From assembly GCA_013054445.1 (NCBI GenBank), contig JAAMPI010000656.1, forward strand, positions 1 to 29,109: a DNA stretch of 29,109 bases. The letters run 5' to 3'. Made by a program: the position numbers and the translations under genes. The notes under the pieces are model-generated. The model saw only the letters and a program-made list of their open reading frames with translations, was not told where the DNA came from and searched no databases. Positions 19,403 to 29,109 of this stretch are shown piece after piece; the stretch's first letter is position 1; the number at the start of each line of letters is the position of its first letter. This DNA comes from Cudoniella acicularis (lineage: Eukaryota; Ascomycota; Leotiomycetes; Helotiales; Helotiaceae).

Positions 19403-20298
19403 TGTGGCGGTTTGATCGCAAAACTGCTCAGATGAAATGAGAGAAGTTTAAAGAAATTGAGAGGATATGAATTGTATATTAAAACATCTAAGGGAACTGG
19501 AGAGAGACTAAGAAAGATACATATGAGAGTGGCATTGTTTTGTAGTTGTCGAGGCTGTTGCCTATCAGGCTGACGGTGACTTCTGTCTCGAGTGGTGCAG
19601 GGCTTGGGTGTGGCGGAGCACATGATTCGAGACTTACCTTCAAAGACACATGGTTCGATATTTAATTGCGCATGCATTGATCCGAGTCCGGGTTCAATGG
19701 CCTCGTCGTGAGCTGTTGACGTGAAGAGGACAGACGATGTAGTTGAAAAAGAGGACAGACAATATAGTCGAAAAAGAGTTGTGTTAGTTTGTTGGAAATG
19801 CAGCCTGAGCTTCCAGGCATCACAAACCCCGCCAATTTTTAGCCAAGACCCTGTTTCTTGGCAGGTACAAGATACCCCTCAATTCGAAATCTTCGCCTCA
19901 AACGGGATTCAGAAGTCTCCTCGCAACACAGCAATTCTACTTCTTCAAGCCTTAATTCGAGTCCTCGGCACTAAACTACTCCAAAGCTTTACAGAGGTAA
20001 CACATAGCTTCCATCAACTGCCGTGAACGTGATTCGGCACCGAGTTTCACACACATTCCACCAGCTTACCAAGCGATGTGAATTTCTAATCAAGTGAAGT
20101 ATCCGTCGGACATAGTTGTCCCGTTGCAAAAGTCGGTCAGGCCACGACTTCATGATCTCCATCCATATAAAGACCCACAATACCTCCCTTCTTGAAGCAT
20201 AGTCCCATCCAAACCAACATCGTTCACTTAATCATCCCTTCAATCAAACCAAATACCTCTCAACCAACCATCATCATCACCCATCCCACTCTTTCAAG
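19403..20298. other. Divergent promoter region of the oxygenase and the DUF1993 gene
   Basis: Two genes point away from each other here. No ORF is supported (19721-20026 and 19300-19677 reverse are not convincing). A TATA box for the forward gene is at 20165-20170, and a C/A-rich leader (CAACCATCATCATCACCCATCCC) follows. Confidence 0.5.
20165..20170 (+). promoter_or_regulatory. TATA box of the DUF1993 gene
   Basis: TATAAA 129-134 bp before the ATG at 20299, in an otherwise C/A-rich region. Confidence 0.45.
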
Positions 20299-20793
20299 AT
20301 GGCTCCCCTCTCTCTCTACGACATCACGATCCCTTCAATGATCCGCCATCTGAAGAGTGCCTCGAAGCTCCTTGAGAAGGCCGGCGCCCATGTCGAAGGC
20401 AAAGACACACCCCTCATTGAAGGCCGCCTCATCGCCGACATGTTGCCTCTACCTTTCCAAATCCAGGTTATGACCGACTCAGCCAAAAACCTCGCCGTTC
20501 GTGTCGGAAAGGCCGAGGCAGTTGTTTGGGAAGACAACGAGAAGACCATACCCGAGTTGCAGGCACGTCTTAACAAGGGGATTGCGTTCCTCGAGAAGCT
20601 GGACCCGCATTGCATGGATGGCATGGAGGATAAAGAGGTGTCGTTCCTGTACCGGGGAGAAGAACGGAAGTACACTGGTGCGAACTATGTGTTGACGGCC
20701 ATCATCCCCAACTTCTACTTCCACTACACCACCCTCTATGCAATTTTGCGCAAAGAGGGCGTCCCGCTCGGGAAGAAGGATTACTTGTTTTAA
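20299..20793 (+). CDS. DUF1993 family protein
   Basis: A single-exon protein of 164 residues, full length for this family. It begins with the typical SLYDITIPSMIRHLKSASKLLEKA helix. It continues through the conserved RLIADMLPLPFQIQ segment, where many members have RL-x-PDM. The C-terminal ANYVLTAIIPNFYFHYTTLYAILRKEGVPLGKKDYL is the strongest part and is nearly the family consensus. DUF1993 proteins are predicted four-helix bundles related to the DinB fold, widespread in fungi and bacteria. No biochemical function is established. No signal peptide, so probably cytosolic. A strong, compact promoter (TATA plus CA-rich leader) and highly biased codons (CTC, ATC, AAG) hint at good expression. Confidence 0.93.
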   Translation: MAPLSLYDITIPSMIRHLKSASKLLEKAGAHVEGKDTPLIEGRLIADMLPLPFQIQVMTDSAKNLAVRVGKAEAVVWEDNEKTIPELQARLNKGIAFLEKLDPHCMDGMEDKEVSFLYRGEERKYTGANYVLTAIIPNFYFHYTTLYAILRKEGVPLGKKDYLF

Positions 20794-21869
20794 ATGGTTG
20801 AGATTGGAAATTTGGTGACACCAAGGGAGTTTGCCTGATAGTTGGAGAAATACGAAAAGCTTTGCGATGTCCAAATACACTAGCATAGCACACGCTTGGT
20901 GATACCCGATTGATTAAATGCCTTCCACTTGAACGGATGCCCGTTAGCAGCTTGAAGTACGAAAACGACTCCGCCTGACTTGTAGACAGTAATTACCCCT
21001 CCATCCGAAGGGTCCCAGAACCACTAAGCAGTACAGCATGCTGGGAAAAGCAGATGACGATATCAATAACACTCACAAATAGTGCTTGTCGCACACAGGT
21101 TAAAAACACCTTGTATATACGTAAGAAGGAAACAAGGCGCAGTACTGGTGGCCTTTCAGCTTCTCATGAAATGCAGTAAAGCGGCTGAGGCCACTATCTC
21201 GAGATCTTTGATTCGCGGATGCAATCAACCCCATCTTAAGGCGTCAGAGCGGGTCAGACGGCTAAACCGATAGGTGGGTCCCCTTATCCCAAAACGTCGC
21301 TAGCGCAAAATGACTCATTTTGGCTCATCCTCAAGCTTCATGCATGCTTGCATGGTGCTTACGACTGATAGGGTTAGGCTTGGTATGAAATGCGAGAAGT
21401 GATTAACCAATGAAACTAGACCCCCGATCTTGAAGATTCCCAAAGTGAGGGACACACCACTTGGGAGTAGTAATGGAATGGGCCATTTCGACTCATCTTG
21501 AGTATTGAAGAGTGGTTTTGGATCATCTTTTGCCAGGAAAGAGAATCATTGAAGTAGTGAGATTTGAATATCGAAAAGTGTATATAACGAGGGAGCTGTT
21601 ATAGAATAGAAAATTAATCTCACTACGAATAATTCAAAAACAGAATTCCAAGATAATCAAACGATATAACGGTAAGATACTCTCCAACTCCTGTAGTCAA
21701 ATACAAAGGAAAGATATGATGAACAAAATTTTGCCGAAATGAATCACTGTGATTTCATCCATAACCGACATCGTCTGAACATAACTCCAATTCCTCATTA
21801 GTTGCGCCTCCAGAAAAAAAAAAAATCATATTTAGTACACTGCTGACACTTCAACATATTCAATTTCAG
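20794..21869. other. Intergenic region between convergent genes
   Basis: It holds the 3' flanks of the DUF1993 gene and of the reverse-strand bZIP gene. Frame 21082-21273 is not convincing. A poly-A run (about 21819-21829) is present. No RNA gene was recognised. Confidence 0.4.
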
Positions 21870-22719
21870 TCATTCCGAACGTTTTGCTAGTAAAGCTCTG
21901 AGAGCTTCCACCTCACCCTCCAAACGAGCAACTCGAACCTTAAGATCGTCTCTCTCCGATCGAGTGTCCTTCAATTGTGTTTCAAGCCCGGAAACTTCGT
22001 CGAGGCGTCGCTGGCGATAACGACGAGCCGCAAGAGTATTGCGCGTTCGCTTCTCCACGCGATCTGGTGGATTTGAGGTTTTCGGTGATGAGGACTGAGA
22101 CGAAGATGGAGAGGAGCGTTGCTTTGAAGGTCGAGTAGATGTCATACTGACTGAGCTGTCAGACGAAACGAGCGGGTTTGGAGAGGCGGTGTCTAAGAAG
22201 TATTAGGTCTAGTTCTCAATCAAGACTTTTCTCAAAGGGTACTTACCGTGAGGAGTAGACTGTAATGAACGTGTTATCGAAAGGTTTTCGCTGGTGAAGG
22301 TGTCCCCAGAGAGCAGCACTGCCGCTGCGTTTGAAGCCGTCTCTGTGCTCAGATGTGTTGGATTGGATGATGGGGTACGGAGTTGATTCGGAAGATTGGC
22401 AGAGAAATGACCGCTAAACCCTGGGTATTCAGGGAAAGGAGCGGTATGTGCAAGATTGTTTGACCAGTATTCAGAACCCGTAGATGATGCCAGTTGAAGG
22501 AAGATATCGTTTGAATCGAATTGAGGAGGAAATAAAGAGCTTGTTGTTCCGTCCAGGCCAAATTCGGGATAAAACTGGCCCTCAGGAATTCCTTCCCAAC
22601 TTTCGTAAGTCCCAAACAAACTACCATGGTGGCTTAAACTTGAATGGTTGTTGTGGGACGAAGTAGCCTCGCACACATTTTCTAGCAGCAGCGGCACTTG
22701 AGGATCCTGCCGATGACAT
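21870..22719 (-). CDS. bZIP transcription factor (GCN4-like basic region), 5' end unresolved
   Basis: The last exon (22192-21870) encodes the basic region KRTRNTLAARRYRQRR, with the N-x-x-A-A-x-x-(Y)-R DNA-contact signature. A leucine zipper follows (LETQL ... DDLKVRVARLEGEVEALRALL) to the C-terminus, as in GCN4/cross-pathway-type fungal factors. A 54-bp GTAAGT...TTAG intron (22246-22193) joins it in phase to an acidic, Phe/Pro/Ser-rich activation-like exon (FGTYESWEGIPEGQFYPEFG), readable from about 22730 to 22247. This exon has no in-frame ATG. The only nearby ATG, at 22719 (MSSAGSSSAAAARK), is one frame off and closes at 22621. Either an upstream exon ending before CAG/GATCCTCAA exists, or a base is missing, so the 5' limit given is provisional. 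TATA (22863-22857, reverse) and a CT-rich leader favour a start near 22719. It is probably a nuclear regulator; its targets are unknown. Confidence 0.82.
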
Positions 22720-23257
22720 GACTGAATAGTTTACTTCGGGCCCAAGTGACCCGAGTGGATTTCCTTTGTAGAATTTGGAATAAGATTGATGCACTAAAAG
22801 TGCAATGAAGCTTCTTGAGAGAAGAAAAGAAGGAAGGGTGGATGTGGAGAACTCGGTTTTATAAGTATGCAAGAGACTCGCTAACTGTTGAGGTGATCTG
22901 CTAGGGGCATGGCGTATTTCGGCCAACCAAATGTGGTTAGTGTGTAGGCCTTCAACAGGGGCTGGGGTGACACTGCTTAAACTGCTCTGACTGTTCTCTG
23001 ACAATGCCCCACGAATGGCTGCCATCGCGATAAGTCGAAAGCTTCTGAACTCAATTGGTGCAATGACCACTCCCCTCTCTTCAATCGGCAGTTGGCAGAT
23101 CCCACCATAGACCAAAGGTGTAAATCTTTCATTGATATTTAAAGCAGGGAAATAATTTAGGAAATACCCGAAACAATGATGAAATTGCATCTATACCCTG
23201 TGCCCTGTACACTTTTAATTTTTATCATACAAATTGCCTGTCCCAACCTGTAAAATA
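22720..23257. other. Upstream region of the bZIP gene
   Basis: It contains the TATA-like TATAAAA on the reverse strand at 22863-22857, a pyrimidine-rich leader, and possibly a non-coding or undetected first exon. The long reverse frame 22621-23190 is not protein-like. The oligosaccharyltransferase gene ends at 23258. Confidence 0.45.
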
Positions 23258-24849
23258 TCACTGGATTTTCTTCCCGCCAGTGGTTAACTTCAATGGTACC
23301 GGCTTACTCCACAGCCACAATGCAACAAATGCAACCCATCCAGTAACCGTAACTCCAATACCGGTGATCCATGGCCAAGCGCTGGTGATCACCCAACTCC
23401 TTGGCCACTCATCGTGCGCAAAGTGTCGGACGGTGACAGTGTTCTTCTCCTCAACGTTAGAGAGGAATGGCCGCTTGTAGTTGACCTTGAAGTTGAAAAT
23501 GCCATGTTGATCTGGGAGCTTGAAGCTTGTGGTGTAGATTGTTGACGTTTCGGTGGTAGTAGAAGGAGTTAGAGGAAGACGATGGAATGGCGATAACATG
23601 GAGAATTCTAATTGAACGACGTCGCCAGTTGGAGGAGTGAAGGGCACCCATTTGTCCCAAGAGTATTCTGATAGCTCAATAGAATATGTCTAGGAATCGA
23701 GTTAGCCACTTCCAGCAATGATAATAGCCACGCCACTTACCACATCGTTCTTAACTCTATAGATCTTAGGGTTCGTGATGTTGCTCGAAGCACCACCTTC
23801 GTTCAAGTGGTGTTCAATCTTGCCAACCTTCAAAACTCCAATCTCATTGAAAGTCCACCCTGTGACTTCCTGGGCGAAAGCTTGGTTGGAGGTTTTGACT
23901 TCCTTTGCGCCAATTCCAACACCACCCAATCCTACACTACGCTTGACCTTGCCGCCAAACCAAGCATCCTCGAGCATCTCTGAAGAACCAATCACAGTGA
24001 AGCGGGCCGAGTTACGTGCCTGCATAGTAGTGATCAGTGACAACTGTGGGCCAACCGCAAATGGATCCTCCACGCCCTCAACATCCTCCTTGGGGTTGTA
24101 CGAGTATGCCGTTCGAGGAGCTCGGAGAATAGGGGTCAATAGAGGGCTCTTATTTCCTAGGGTCTGTCCAACACCTCTTGGGAATGCAATGACCTCTCCG
24201 CCCTTGCCATCTCCTCTGAAAAAGTTCTTGACATCTGGCCGAATGGCGTCTGGTCTGGGAACAAGGACAACATCGTGTTTGTCTGAAGCGCTCAAGGTAT
24301 CATAGTTGAAGTGATCCACGACAAGGGCTGTGCGATCAGTAGGAAGATGGATATCGAGTTCGAGGAGTAAAGATACAAGACCTGTTGGTGTGGGGTGGGA
24401 TGAAGAGAGTGTCAAGAGGATATTTCCGCCAGCATTGATGAAATCGAGAAGGAATTTGGGGGTCAATTGTGGCCCGAGTCCTACAGAAGTCAAGTTAGAA
24501 GATATTACAGCTATTCTCGCAATTTCCACACCTTTTGATTTCGGAGGGAGGATGAGTAGGTGGTCGTAAGCTCTTTCGCCCAATTCAAATAAAGCTAGTT
24601 TCTCGTTTTTGGGTGATTCATAGGATACCTTGAAGCCTCTAGCTGCAATTGCACATTGTCAGTATGGTCAACTTGACACTGCTGAAAATACCTAGAAAGC
24701 TGCTTACCTTCAAGATCTCCCAAGTATTTCGAGTATTTCGTCTTCTCGCTCAAATCTTCAAGCACAACCAATAACTTGTTTCCGCTGGAGCTTATCGCTT
24801 GCACCGTAGCAAGGAATGCCAGCAGCAGAAAAGAAAGAATCCACCGCAT
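23258..24849 (-). CDS. WBP1: Oligosaccharyltransferase 48 kDa subunit (OST48/WBP1), four exons
   Basis: Exons 24849-24708, 24642-24532, 24480-23741 and 23689-23258 join in phase (introns 65, 51 and 51 bp) into 474 residues. The second intron is a multiple of three and unspliced text stays open, but CTTCTAAC...TGTAG and the family order SKG-LGPQLTP show it is an intron. The protein is a non-catalytic subunit of the ER oligosaccharyltransferase that N-glycosylates nascent proteins. It has a signal peptide (MRWILSFLLLAFLATVQA), the lumenal DUF-like body (LLVVLEDLSEKTKYSKYLGDLE; LLDFINAGGNILLTLSS), one C-terminal membrane segment (WITGIGVTVTGWVAFVALWLW) and a cytosolic tail ending KKIQ, a dilysine (KKxx) ER-retrieval signal, as in yeast Wbp1. 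Transcribed divergently from the complex I gene 285 bp away. Confidence 0.95.
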
Positions 24850-25134
24850 TTTTGTTGTGGTTTTCGTGTTAATTCCTTGATGCTTTTGTCGCGTTGTGCA
24901 GCTTTAGGAAACGTATGCAATTGCCAAGCCCTGGATAGCGGATCAAGGTTTCTCCGACTGTCCAAGCTTCATCCCGATCCGATCCACCTGCAACCTCACA
25001 TCGACAGTTCAAGCTCGAAAAGCACGCGACGAGCCCACAACCACGAATAAACCTTGCATAGACATTGAGCCTGGTCAATTGGGTAAGGAGTATATCTACA
25101 AAGCTATGTACCTCCGCTAACTTCTCCAGAAATC
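24850..25134. promoter_or_regulatory. Shared divergent promoter region, OST48 and complex I 9.5 kDa subunit
   Basis: Only 285 bp separate the two start codons, so both promoters lie here. No TATA box is clear, as usual for housekeeping genes. Confidence 0.5.
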
Positions 25135-25432
25135 ATGTCAGCCTTGCCACGGTTCTTCTCGCAGCCATTGCGATACCTACGATGGGCATCCATTGAAAAA
25201 CCCGCAATCTTCTACTCCCTCGTCATTGGAAGCCTTGGACCCGTAATGGTCGTTGCCGTTCCACCGATTCGAAGAGCGTTGGGAGACGAGAAACCCCCCG
25301 AGATTCCATTCACATATCCAAGTTTGTCCTCCCGGAATCCGACTGCCCTTACCTCCCTAAGAACCTAAGACTAACCAATCTATTCCAGTTCCCCCTGGAC
25401 CGAGAAAACCCATATCAGGCTACGAGGATTGA
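25135..25432 (+). CDS. NADH:ubiquinone oxidoreductase 9.5 kDa subunit (complex I)
   Basis: Exons 25135-25321 and 25389-25432 join over a 67-bp GTTTGT...CCAG intron with an ideal CTAAC branch site, giving 76 residues. The protein reads MSALPRFFSQPLRYLRWASI, then EKPAIFYSLVIGSLGPVMVV (one membrane helix), VPPIRR and, across the splice, YPIPPGPRKPISGYED. This matches the fungal 9.5 kDa accessory subunit of mitochondrial complex I in length and order. No cleavable presequence is evident, which fits a small membrane-arm accessory subunit. The second exon is only 44 bp, so the gene is easily missed by ORF searches, which otherwise end in intron text. Confidence 0.9.
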
Positions 25433-26654
25433 ATTTGAGATTGGAGGCAGAGACACGGGCGAAGGACCGATTACAGAGGGGGTGTGTACATAAGTTGGCG
25501 TCTTGAAATGGATCAATGCGAATAAGATTACGAAGCGGTTTTTGTCATATCAGCTACTGCTATCCAGCCATGGCTCTCTTTTATTTTGGTGACCTTCCTG
25601 GGGATAACCGTACTTGAATGGCTTTCGCATTCTGTACGCCAGTTTGCTTAGGTTCACGACTGGTTCAATAACAAACGCTCCATCTGGTTGCAATTGAGCT
25701 GCCTAGTGGGCAAGAGCACGCAGAGCTCCCCTCTTAGCCTTGGACTCGCTGAGAGAGCAGTGACCCAGCCTGTAAACTGCGCCTATGGGTGTTCGAAGAA
25801 AAGTATGATGAGGTCGAGGTCAAACCTCTCCCAGTGTCCTTGTCTTCGTTATCTGCCAATGATCGGAATTAGAGGCTGCGAAGGTGATCTTTGGGAAGTT
25901 TCTCGGACTGTTTCTTTGAAGGTAATTTTTCTCCACCTGTTTATTGACCTACAAGCCCAGTTTTTGCTTTCAAAATTATGTTTTGTTTGTTGATTTGCTA
26001 TAAGTAGAGTCTTGAAGTATTTCTAGCATCTCAATCGAAAAAAAGAAAAAAAGAAATCATGTTTCGAGAAGGAACATAACTATTGTTCCTTGCATACCTT
26101 GTCTTTTTGGTGATATATAACCCTTTGCTTGGTGTATCACTTTGCAACTGGTGAGTCTGGAAACTTCCATGGCATACCTTTCGACTACACTTCTTCCTGG
26201 CTTGTCTTGAGAAATGTCTCTCAACATGTCATACCCAAAACCGATTGAGTTATCAAAGTTTTGAACAACCACAAAGCTCACGGGTTATTGGCGCCAGCAT
26301 GCCGTTACGTGTATTTAAACCGTCCCCTGTCGCTTTGCTAGAAGTTTTTCGAGCACCTCACAACAGCTGATGTCAACACACCATCCAACTTTACTCAATA
26401 ACCTCAACTAAAAACAGTAGGAGGATACCTGACACTCGCTTCTCGATGGTTGTCTCAGGACAAGAGAGGATCTTCGGCAATCTCAGCGCGATCACTCGCG
26501 GGAAATAAATTCAGCTCGTTCAGCCACCTGCCTGATTCGGCCATTCCGCCCAGGGAACTTTGAAGCTTCAGATTCTCAACATCAATATCCTTTTTCAACA
26601 CGCTTATGACAACCTATGTCTTACATGCTTATATCGGGGTTCGGATGAAAAGCG
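25433..26654. other. Intergenic region upstream of HET gene 2
   Basis: No gene is supported. Frames 25688-25993 and 26057-26281 (reverse) do not look like protein. A purine run (about 26038-26056) and a TATTTAA box at about 26312 are visible. The leader of HET gene 2 contains several upstream ATGs (for example 26560), which could dampen its translation. Confidence 0.45.
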
Positions 26655-28565
26655 ATGGGAGATAGAAACAATTACCAGTACTCAAGCTTCACCGAGTCCG
26701 ATGCAATCAGACTCATTGTCCTCTCGCCTTCTGAAGATTTTGAGGCAGACGTCCATTGCTCGTTAGAGCATACGTCATTATCTGAAGTGGATTATGATAT
26801 AGCCTATCACTATGTTGCTCTTTCATACGTATGGGGAGATTCAAAAAATAGGGCTATTATATGGATAGATAGGAAAAGCTTAAATATTACCGCATCACTG
26901 GAATCAGCACTTCGTCACATTCGACATAAGGATAAGACAATTCGCTTATGGGCAGACGCAGTGTGTATCAACCAGGAAGATATCGAGGAGCGGAATCAAC
27001 AAGTGAGCCAGATGGGTGCCATATACAAAGCGGCTGCCCATACAGTCATCTTTCTCGGGCAATCGACGCCAGAATCAGATCAGGTCTTTCGGACTTCTGT
27101 CGTGACATCAAGATTTACCGATGAGTCTTTACAGGATACCTCCGTTATCGAGTCGATTTATCACGACGTCCTCGCGAGGCCATGGTTCACCCGTGTCTGG
27201 ATACTCCAAGAACTTGTTTTCTCTGTCAATGCCTGGGTTCAATGCGGGCTAATAAGGATAAAATGGTCTGACTTCCTTAGAGAAGTACACCTGTGCATGA
27301 GCCAGAAAAAAGATCTTGAAAACGCTAAATATATTCTTTTGGACGGGATGGATACGCTTCATTGGCGACTCCACGGCCGCAAGCTTGAAGCTAGGCACGA
27401 AGTGCAAACAGGCGACTGTCTGCTCGAAATTCTGGCATCAAGGAGAGGACTAGGAGCAACGGATCCCCGAGATATGATATACGCGCATCTGGGCGTTGCA
27501 GCCCGCCTAGAGTATTTGCCTGATGTTGGGACCTTGATTCCCATCGACTACGGGAAGACCTGCGAGCAAATTTATGAAGAAGTCGCCTTGCAAATCATAT
27601 CCTGGCAAATGAGTCTCACCATTCTTAATCACCTTGAAAACTCTGCACCGGAAAATCGATGGAAAGGCCTCCCATCCTGGGCACCTGACTGGAGCTGTCC
27701 AAAAGCCTCCGTGCAGAGTTTTTTTCTGCATAAACAATCGCGCAAGCAATGCAAGATTTCTACTCTTATGCCTCACACCATTGCTATCCCAGGCTACCTC
27801 TGTGGTACCATAAAATGTATTGTCTCCAAGTTCACCACGCCTTTTAACTTGGACTTGGATATCTTGGAGAATTCAGCGAGCGGCGTTATAGCCACTGAAT
27901 TAAACCTTCCAAACTCCGAAGTGGATAGCGAAGTCGCAAAATTCTTTCCCCACCTTCTCCGTCTTTTTTCGGAATTCATGCCACCGTCGGATGGAAACTC
28001 TTCTCCAGCGAGCGTATTAACGAAAGATCGAGATGGCGTTGAAAGGATTACAGAACCAATTAGTGAATACTCAAACTATGATCCCCAATCAGACGAGTGG
28101 CCCGAGTTTGCCGAGTGCATTGGGAAAAAAAGATGCAAAACTTGCAAATTAGACGACAAAGCAATACTTCCTATCCTCCAAGTCTTGAGCGACATCTACC
28201 TACGGGGCGACGCATTTGCATTCCTCACAAACGGCCTAGTTGTCGCTGTTACAAATCTAGCTCAGATCGGCGATCAGGTTTGCATGCTGGATGAAAGTTG
28301 TGTGGGGGTTCTTACCACGCTGCGAGCTCTTGATGCAGATCGATCTTTTGACGAGATGATAATGGATGATATTAAGAGCCAGATAGGTGGTGAGCTGGAG
28401 TTTTTTTGGGGCGGAGAGCTTAAGGGTGTTGAGCATTTTAGGTATGTTGGCTCGCAAGAGGCGTTGTTGGGACCTGAGCATGAAGATGACTTTACGTACT
28501 TTTTCCCGGGTGGTTCTTATGGGCGTGGACGTTATCATAAGTATTTAGCTTTTGTTTTGCACTGA
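26655..28565 (+). CDS. Heterokaryon-incompatibility (HET) domain protein 2
   Basis: A single-exon gene of 636 residues. The HET domain is complete: YVALSYVWGD at about 53-62, RLWADAVCINQEDIEERNQQV at about 97-117 and VIFLGQSTPESD at about 131-142. PWFTRVWILQELVFS follows. The usual RG-x-x-x-TDPRDMIYAHLGV motif is present, here RGLGATDPRDMIYAHLG. The C-terminal half has no recognised repeat domain and ends in an aromatic and Gly-rich tail (FFPGGSYGRGRYHKYLAFVLH). It shares the domain plan with HET protein 1 but is a distant paralog. Near the C-terminus a CGKKRCKTC-like Cys pair (CIGKKRCKTCK) is present. It acts, by family, in allorecognition and programmed cell death. The ATG at 26655 is the first one in frame (the codon before the family sequence is open). 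Confidence 0.93.
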   Translation: MGDRNNYQYSSFTESDAIRLIVLSPSEDFEADVHCSLEHTSLSEVDYDIAYHYVALSYVWGDSKNRAIIWIDRKSLNITASLESALRHIRHKDKTIRLWADAVCINQEDIEERNQQVSQMGAIYKAAAHTVIFLGQSTPESDQVFRTSVVTSRFTDESLQDTSVIESIYHDVLARPWFTRVWILQELVFSVNAWVQCGLIRIKWSDFLREVHLCMSQKKDLENAKYILLDGMDTLHWRLHGRKLEARHEVQTGDCLLEILASRRGLGATDPRDMIYAHLGVAARLEYLPDVGTLIPIDYGKTCEQIYEEVALQIISWQMSLTILNHLENSAPENRWKGLPSWAPDWSCPKASVQSFFLHKQSRKQCKISTLMPHTIAIPGYLCGTIKCIVSKFTTPFNLDLDILENSASGVIATELNLPNSEVDSEVAKFFPHLLRLFSEFMPPSDGNSSPASVLTKDRDGVERITEPISEYSNYDPQSDEWPEFAECIGKKRCKTCKLDDKAILPILQVLSDIYLRGDAFAFLTNGLVVAVTNLAQIGDQVCMLDESCVGVLTTLRALDADRSFDEMIMDDIKSQIGGELEFFWGGELKGVEHFRYVGSQEALLGPEHEDDFTYFFPGGSYGRGRYHKYLAFVLH

Positions 28566-28640
28566 GTTTCGAAACAGTATTGAGGCAGAAAGTTTAATCA
28601 AACTGTGCTTTCGGGTTAAATCATCCTAATAATTTCAATT

Positions 28641-28667
28641 TCAAACCGTTCAAACCGTCCAAACCGT
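28641..28667. repeat. Tandem repeat, 9-bp unit TCAAACCGT
   Basis: Two exact copies plus a third with one change (CCAAACCGT), directly after the HET gene. Confidence 0.75.
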
Positions 28668-28739
28668 CTAAGCTATCCTAACTACCACAACCTCACAATT
28701 CCATATTTCTAGACCTCCTATCGAATCATTGAATTATTT

Positions 28740-28805
28740 GATTCGATTTGATTTAACAGTAAATTCGACGAATCGAGTAGGCCTTTTTTATTATCAAATC
28801 GAATC
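28740..28805. repeat. 13-bp inverted repeat able to form a hairpin
   Basis: Arms GATTCGATTTGAT (28740-28752) and ATCAAATCGAATC (28793-28805) are exact reverse complements with about 40 bp between them. Confidence 0.7.
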
Positions 28806-29012
28806 GAATTAGGTTTTATAAAATTCAATTAAATATTCGATATTTGATCGAATTTTTAGGTTTAATAAAATTCTTAAAATATATACTCTTTTAAGGCTTT
28901 GAAGTCGAGTAAAGAGACCTAGGTAAAGGGGGCTAGTATTAGGTAAGAATAGCTAATATTAAGTAACCCTAACTAATGTCTAGTAAATATAACCAGGCAG
29001 AGAGAAGCTAGG

Positions 29013-29070
29013 CTAAAAGAGAAGCTGAACACCTTATATCTAGAAAAACATAAAACTACTTCTCTTTTAG
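29013..29070. repeat. 12-bp inverted repeat
   Basis: CTAAAAGAGAAG (29013-29024) and CTTCTCTTTTAG (29059-29070) are exact reverse complements. They may be ends of a degraded small element. Confidence 0.6.
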
Positions 29071-29109
29071 GTTTAGTACTAAAATACTCCCATCAATCAA
29101 ACCCGCCCT

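Larger units (their letters stand above)
28566..29109. other. AT-rich repetitive 3' region
   Basis: No gene is supported. It contains a short tandem repeat (28641-28667), an imperfect palindrome (28740-28805) and an inverted repeat (29013-29070). It is rich in TAA, TAG and ATT, as in RIP-mutated sequence. The window ends inside it. Confidence 0.6.

Noticed and set aside
26057..26281. Reverse frame of 74 codons
   Set aside because: It starts at GTG, has no domain, and lies in an intergenic region.
1..29109. CRISPR array, rRNA or bacterial operon
   Set aside because: No regular spacer repeats, no rRNA-like text, and introns and fungal families throughout.

Overview
The window is nuclear DNA from a filamentous ascomycete. 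The evidence is GT-AG introns of about 50-107 bp, several with clear CTRAY branch sites; two HET-domain genes; a BIM1/X325 copper-protein pair; a fungal-type bZIP; a fungal 9.5 kDa complex I subunit; and a transposon whose stop codons look like RIP (repeat-induced point mutation). The protein families fit Leotiomycetes (Helotiales) best, but that is inferred from remembered family resemblance, not from a search.

Layout. 1-1108: decayed amidase running in from the left edge. 2389-3014: intact gene for a small secreted six-cysteine protein. About 3790-4305: diverged, truncated copy of that gene's upstream region and first codons. 4586-6409 (-): HET protein 1. 6742-8794 (-): serine beta-lactamase-like protein, three exons. 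10028-10751 (-) and 11584-12379 (+): head-to-head pair of BIM1/X325 proteins, each predicted to be secreted with a mature N-terminal histidine and a GPI-type tail. 12519-13850: Tc1/mariner element with terminal inverted repeats, dead transposase and 36 scattered N bases. 15185-17306: frame-broken gene with a Helo-like N-terminus and a C-terminal ubiquitin-like domain. 18291-19402 (-): 2OG-Fe(II) oxygenase. 20299-20793: DUF1993 protein. 21870-22719 (-): bZIP factor with an unresolved 5' end. 23258-24849 (-): OST48/WBP1 subunit of oligosaccharyltransferase, divergent from 25135-25432 (+), the complex I 9.5 kDa subunit. 26655-28565: HET protein 2. 28566-29109: AT-rich repeats.

Overall, the right half from about 18 kb holds ordinary conserved genes. 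The left 17 kb is accessory in character: relics, a transposon, HET genes, a secreted protein and surface copper-type proteins. There is no evidence for one co-ordinated new system. The observations most worth following are the divergent BIM1 pair (one member lacks the Asp of the C-A-D motif), the truncated promoter copy beside the secreted-protein gene, and the Helo-like/ubiquitin-like gene with three separate frame breaks.
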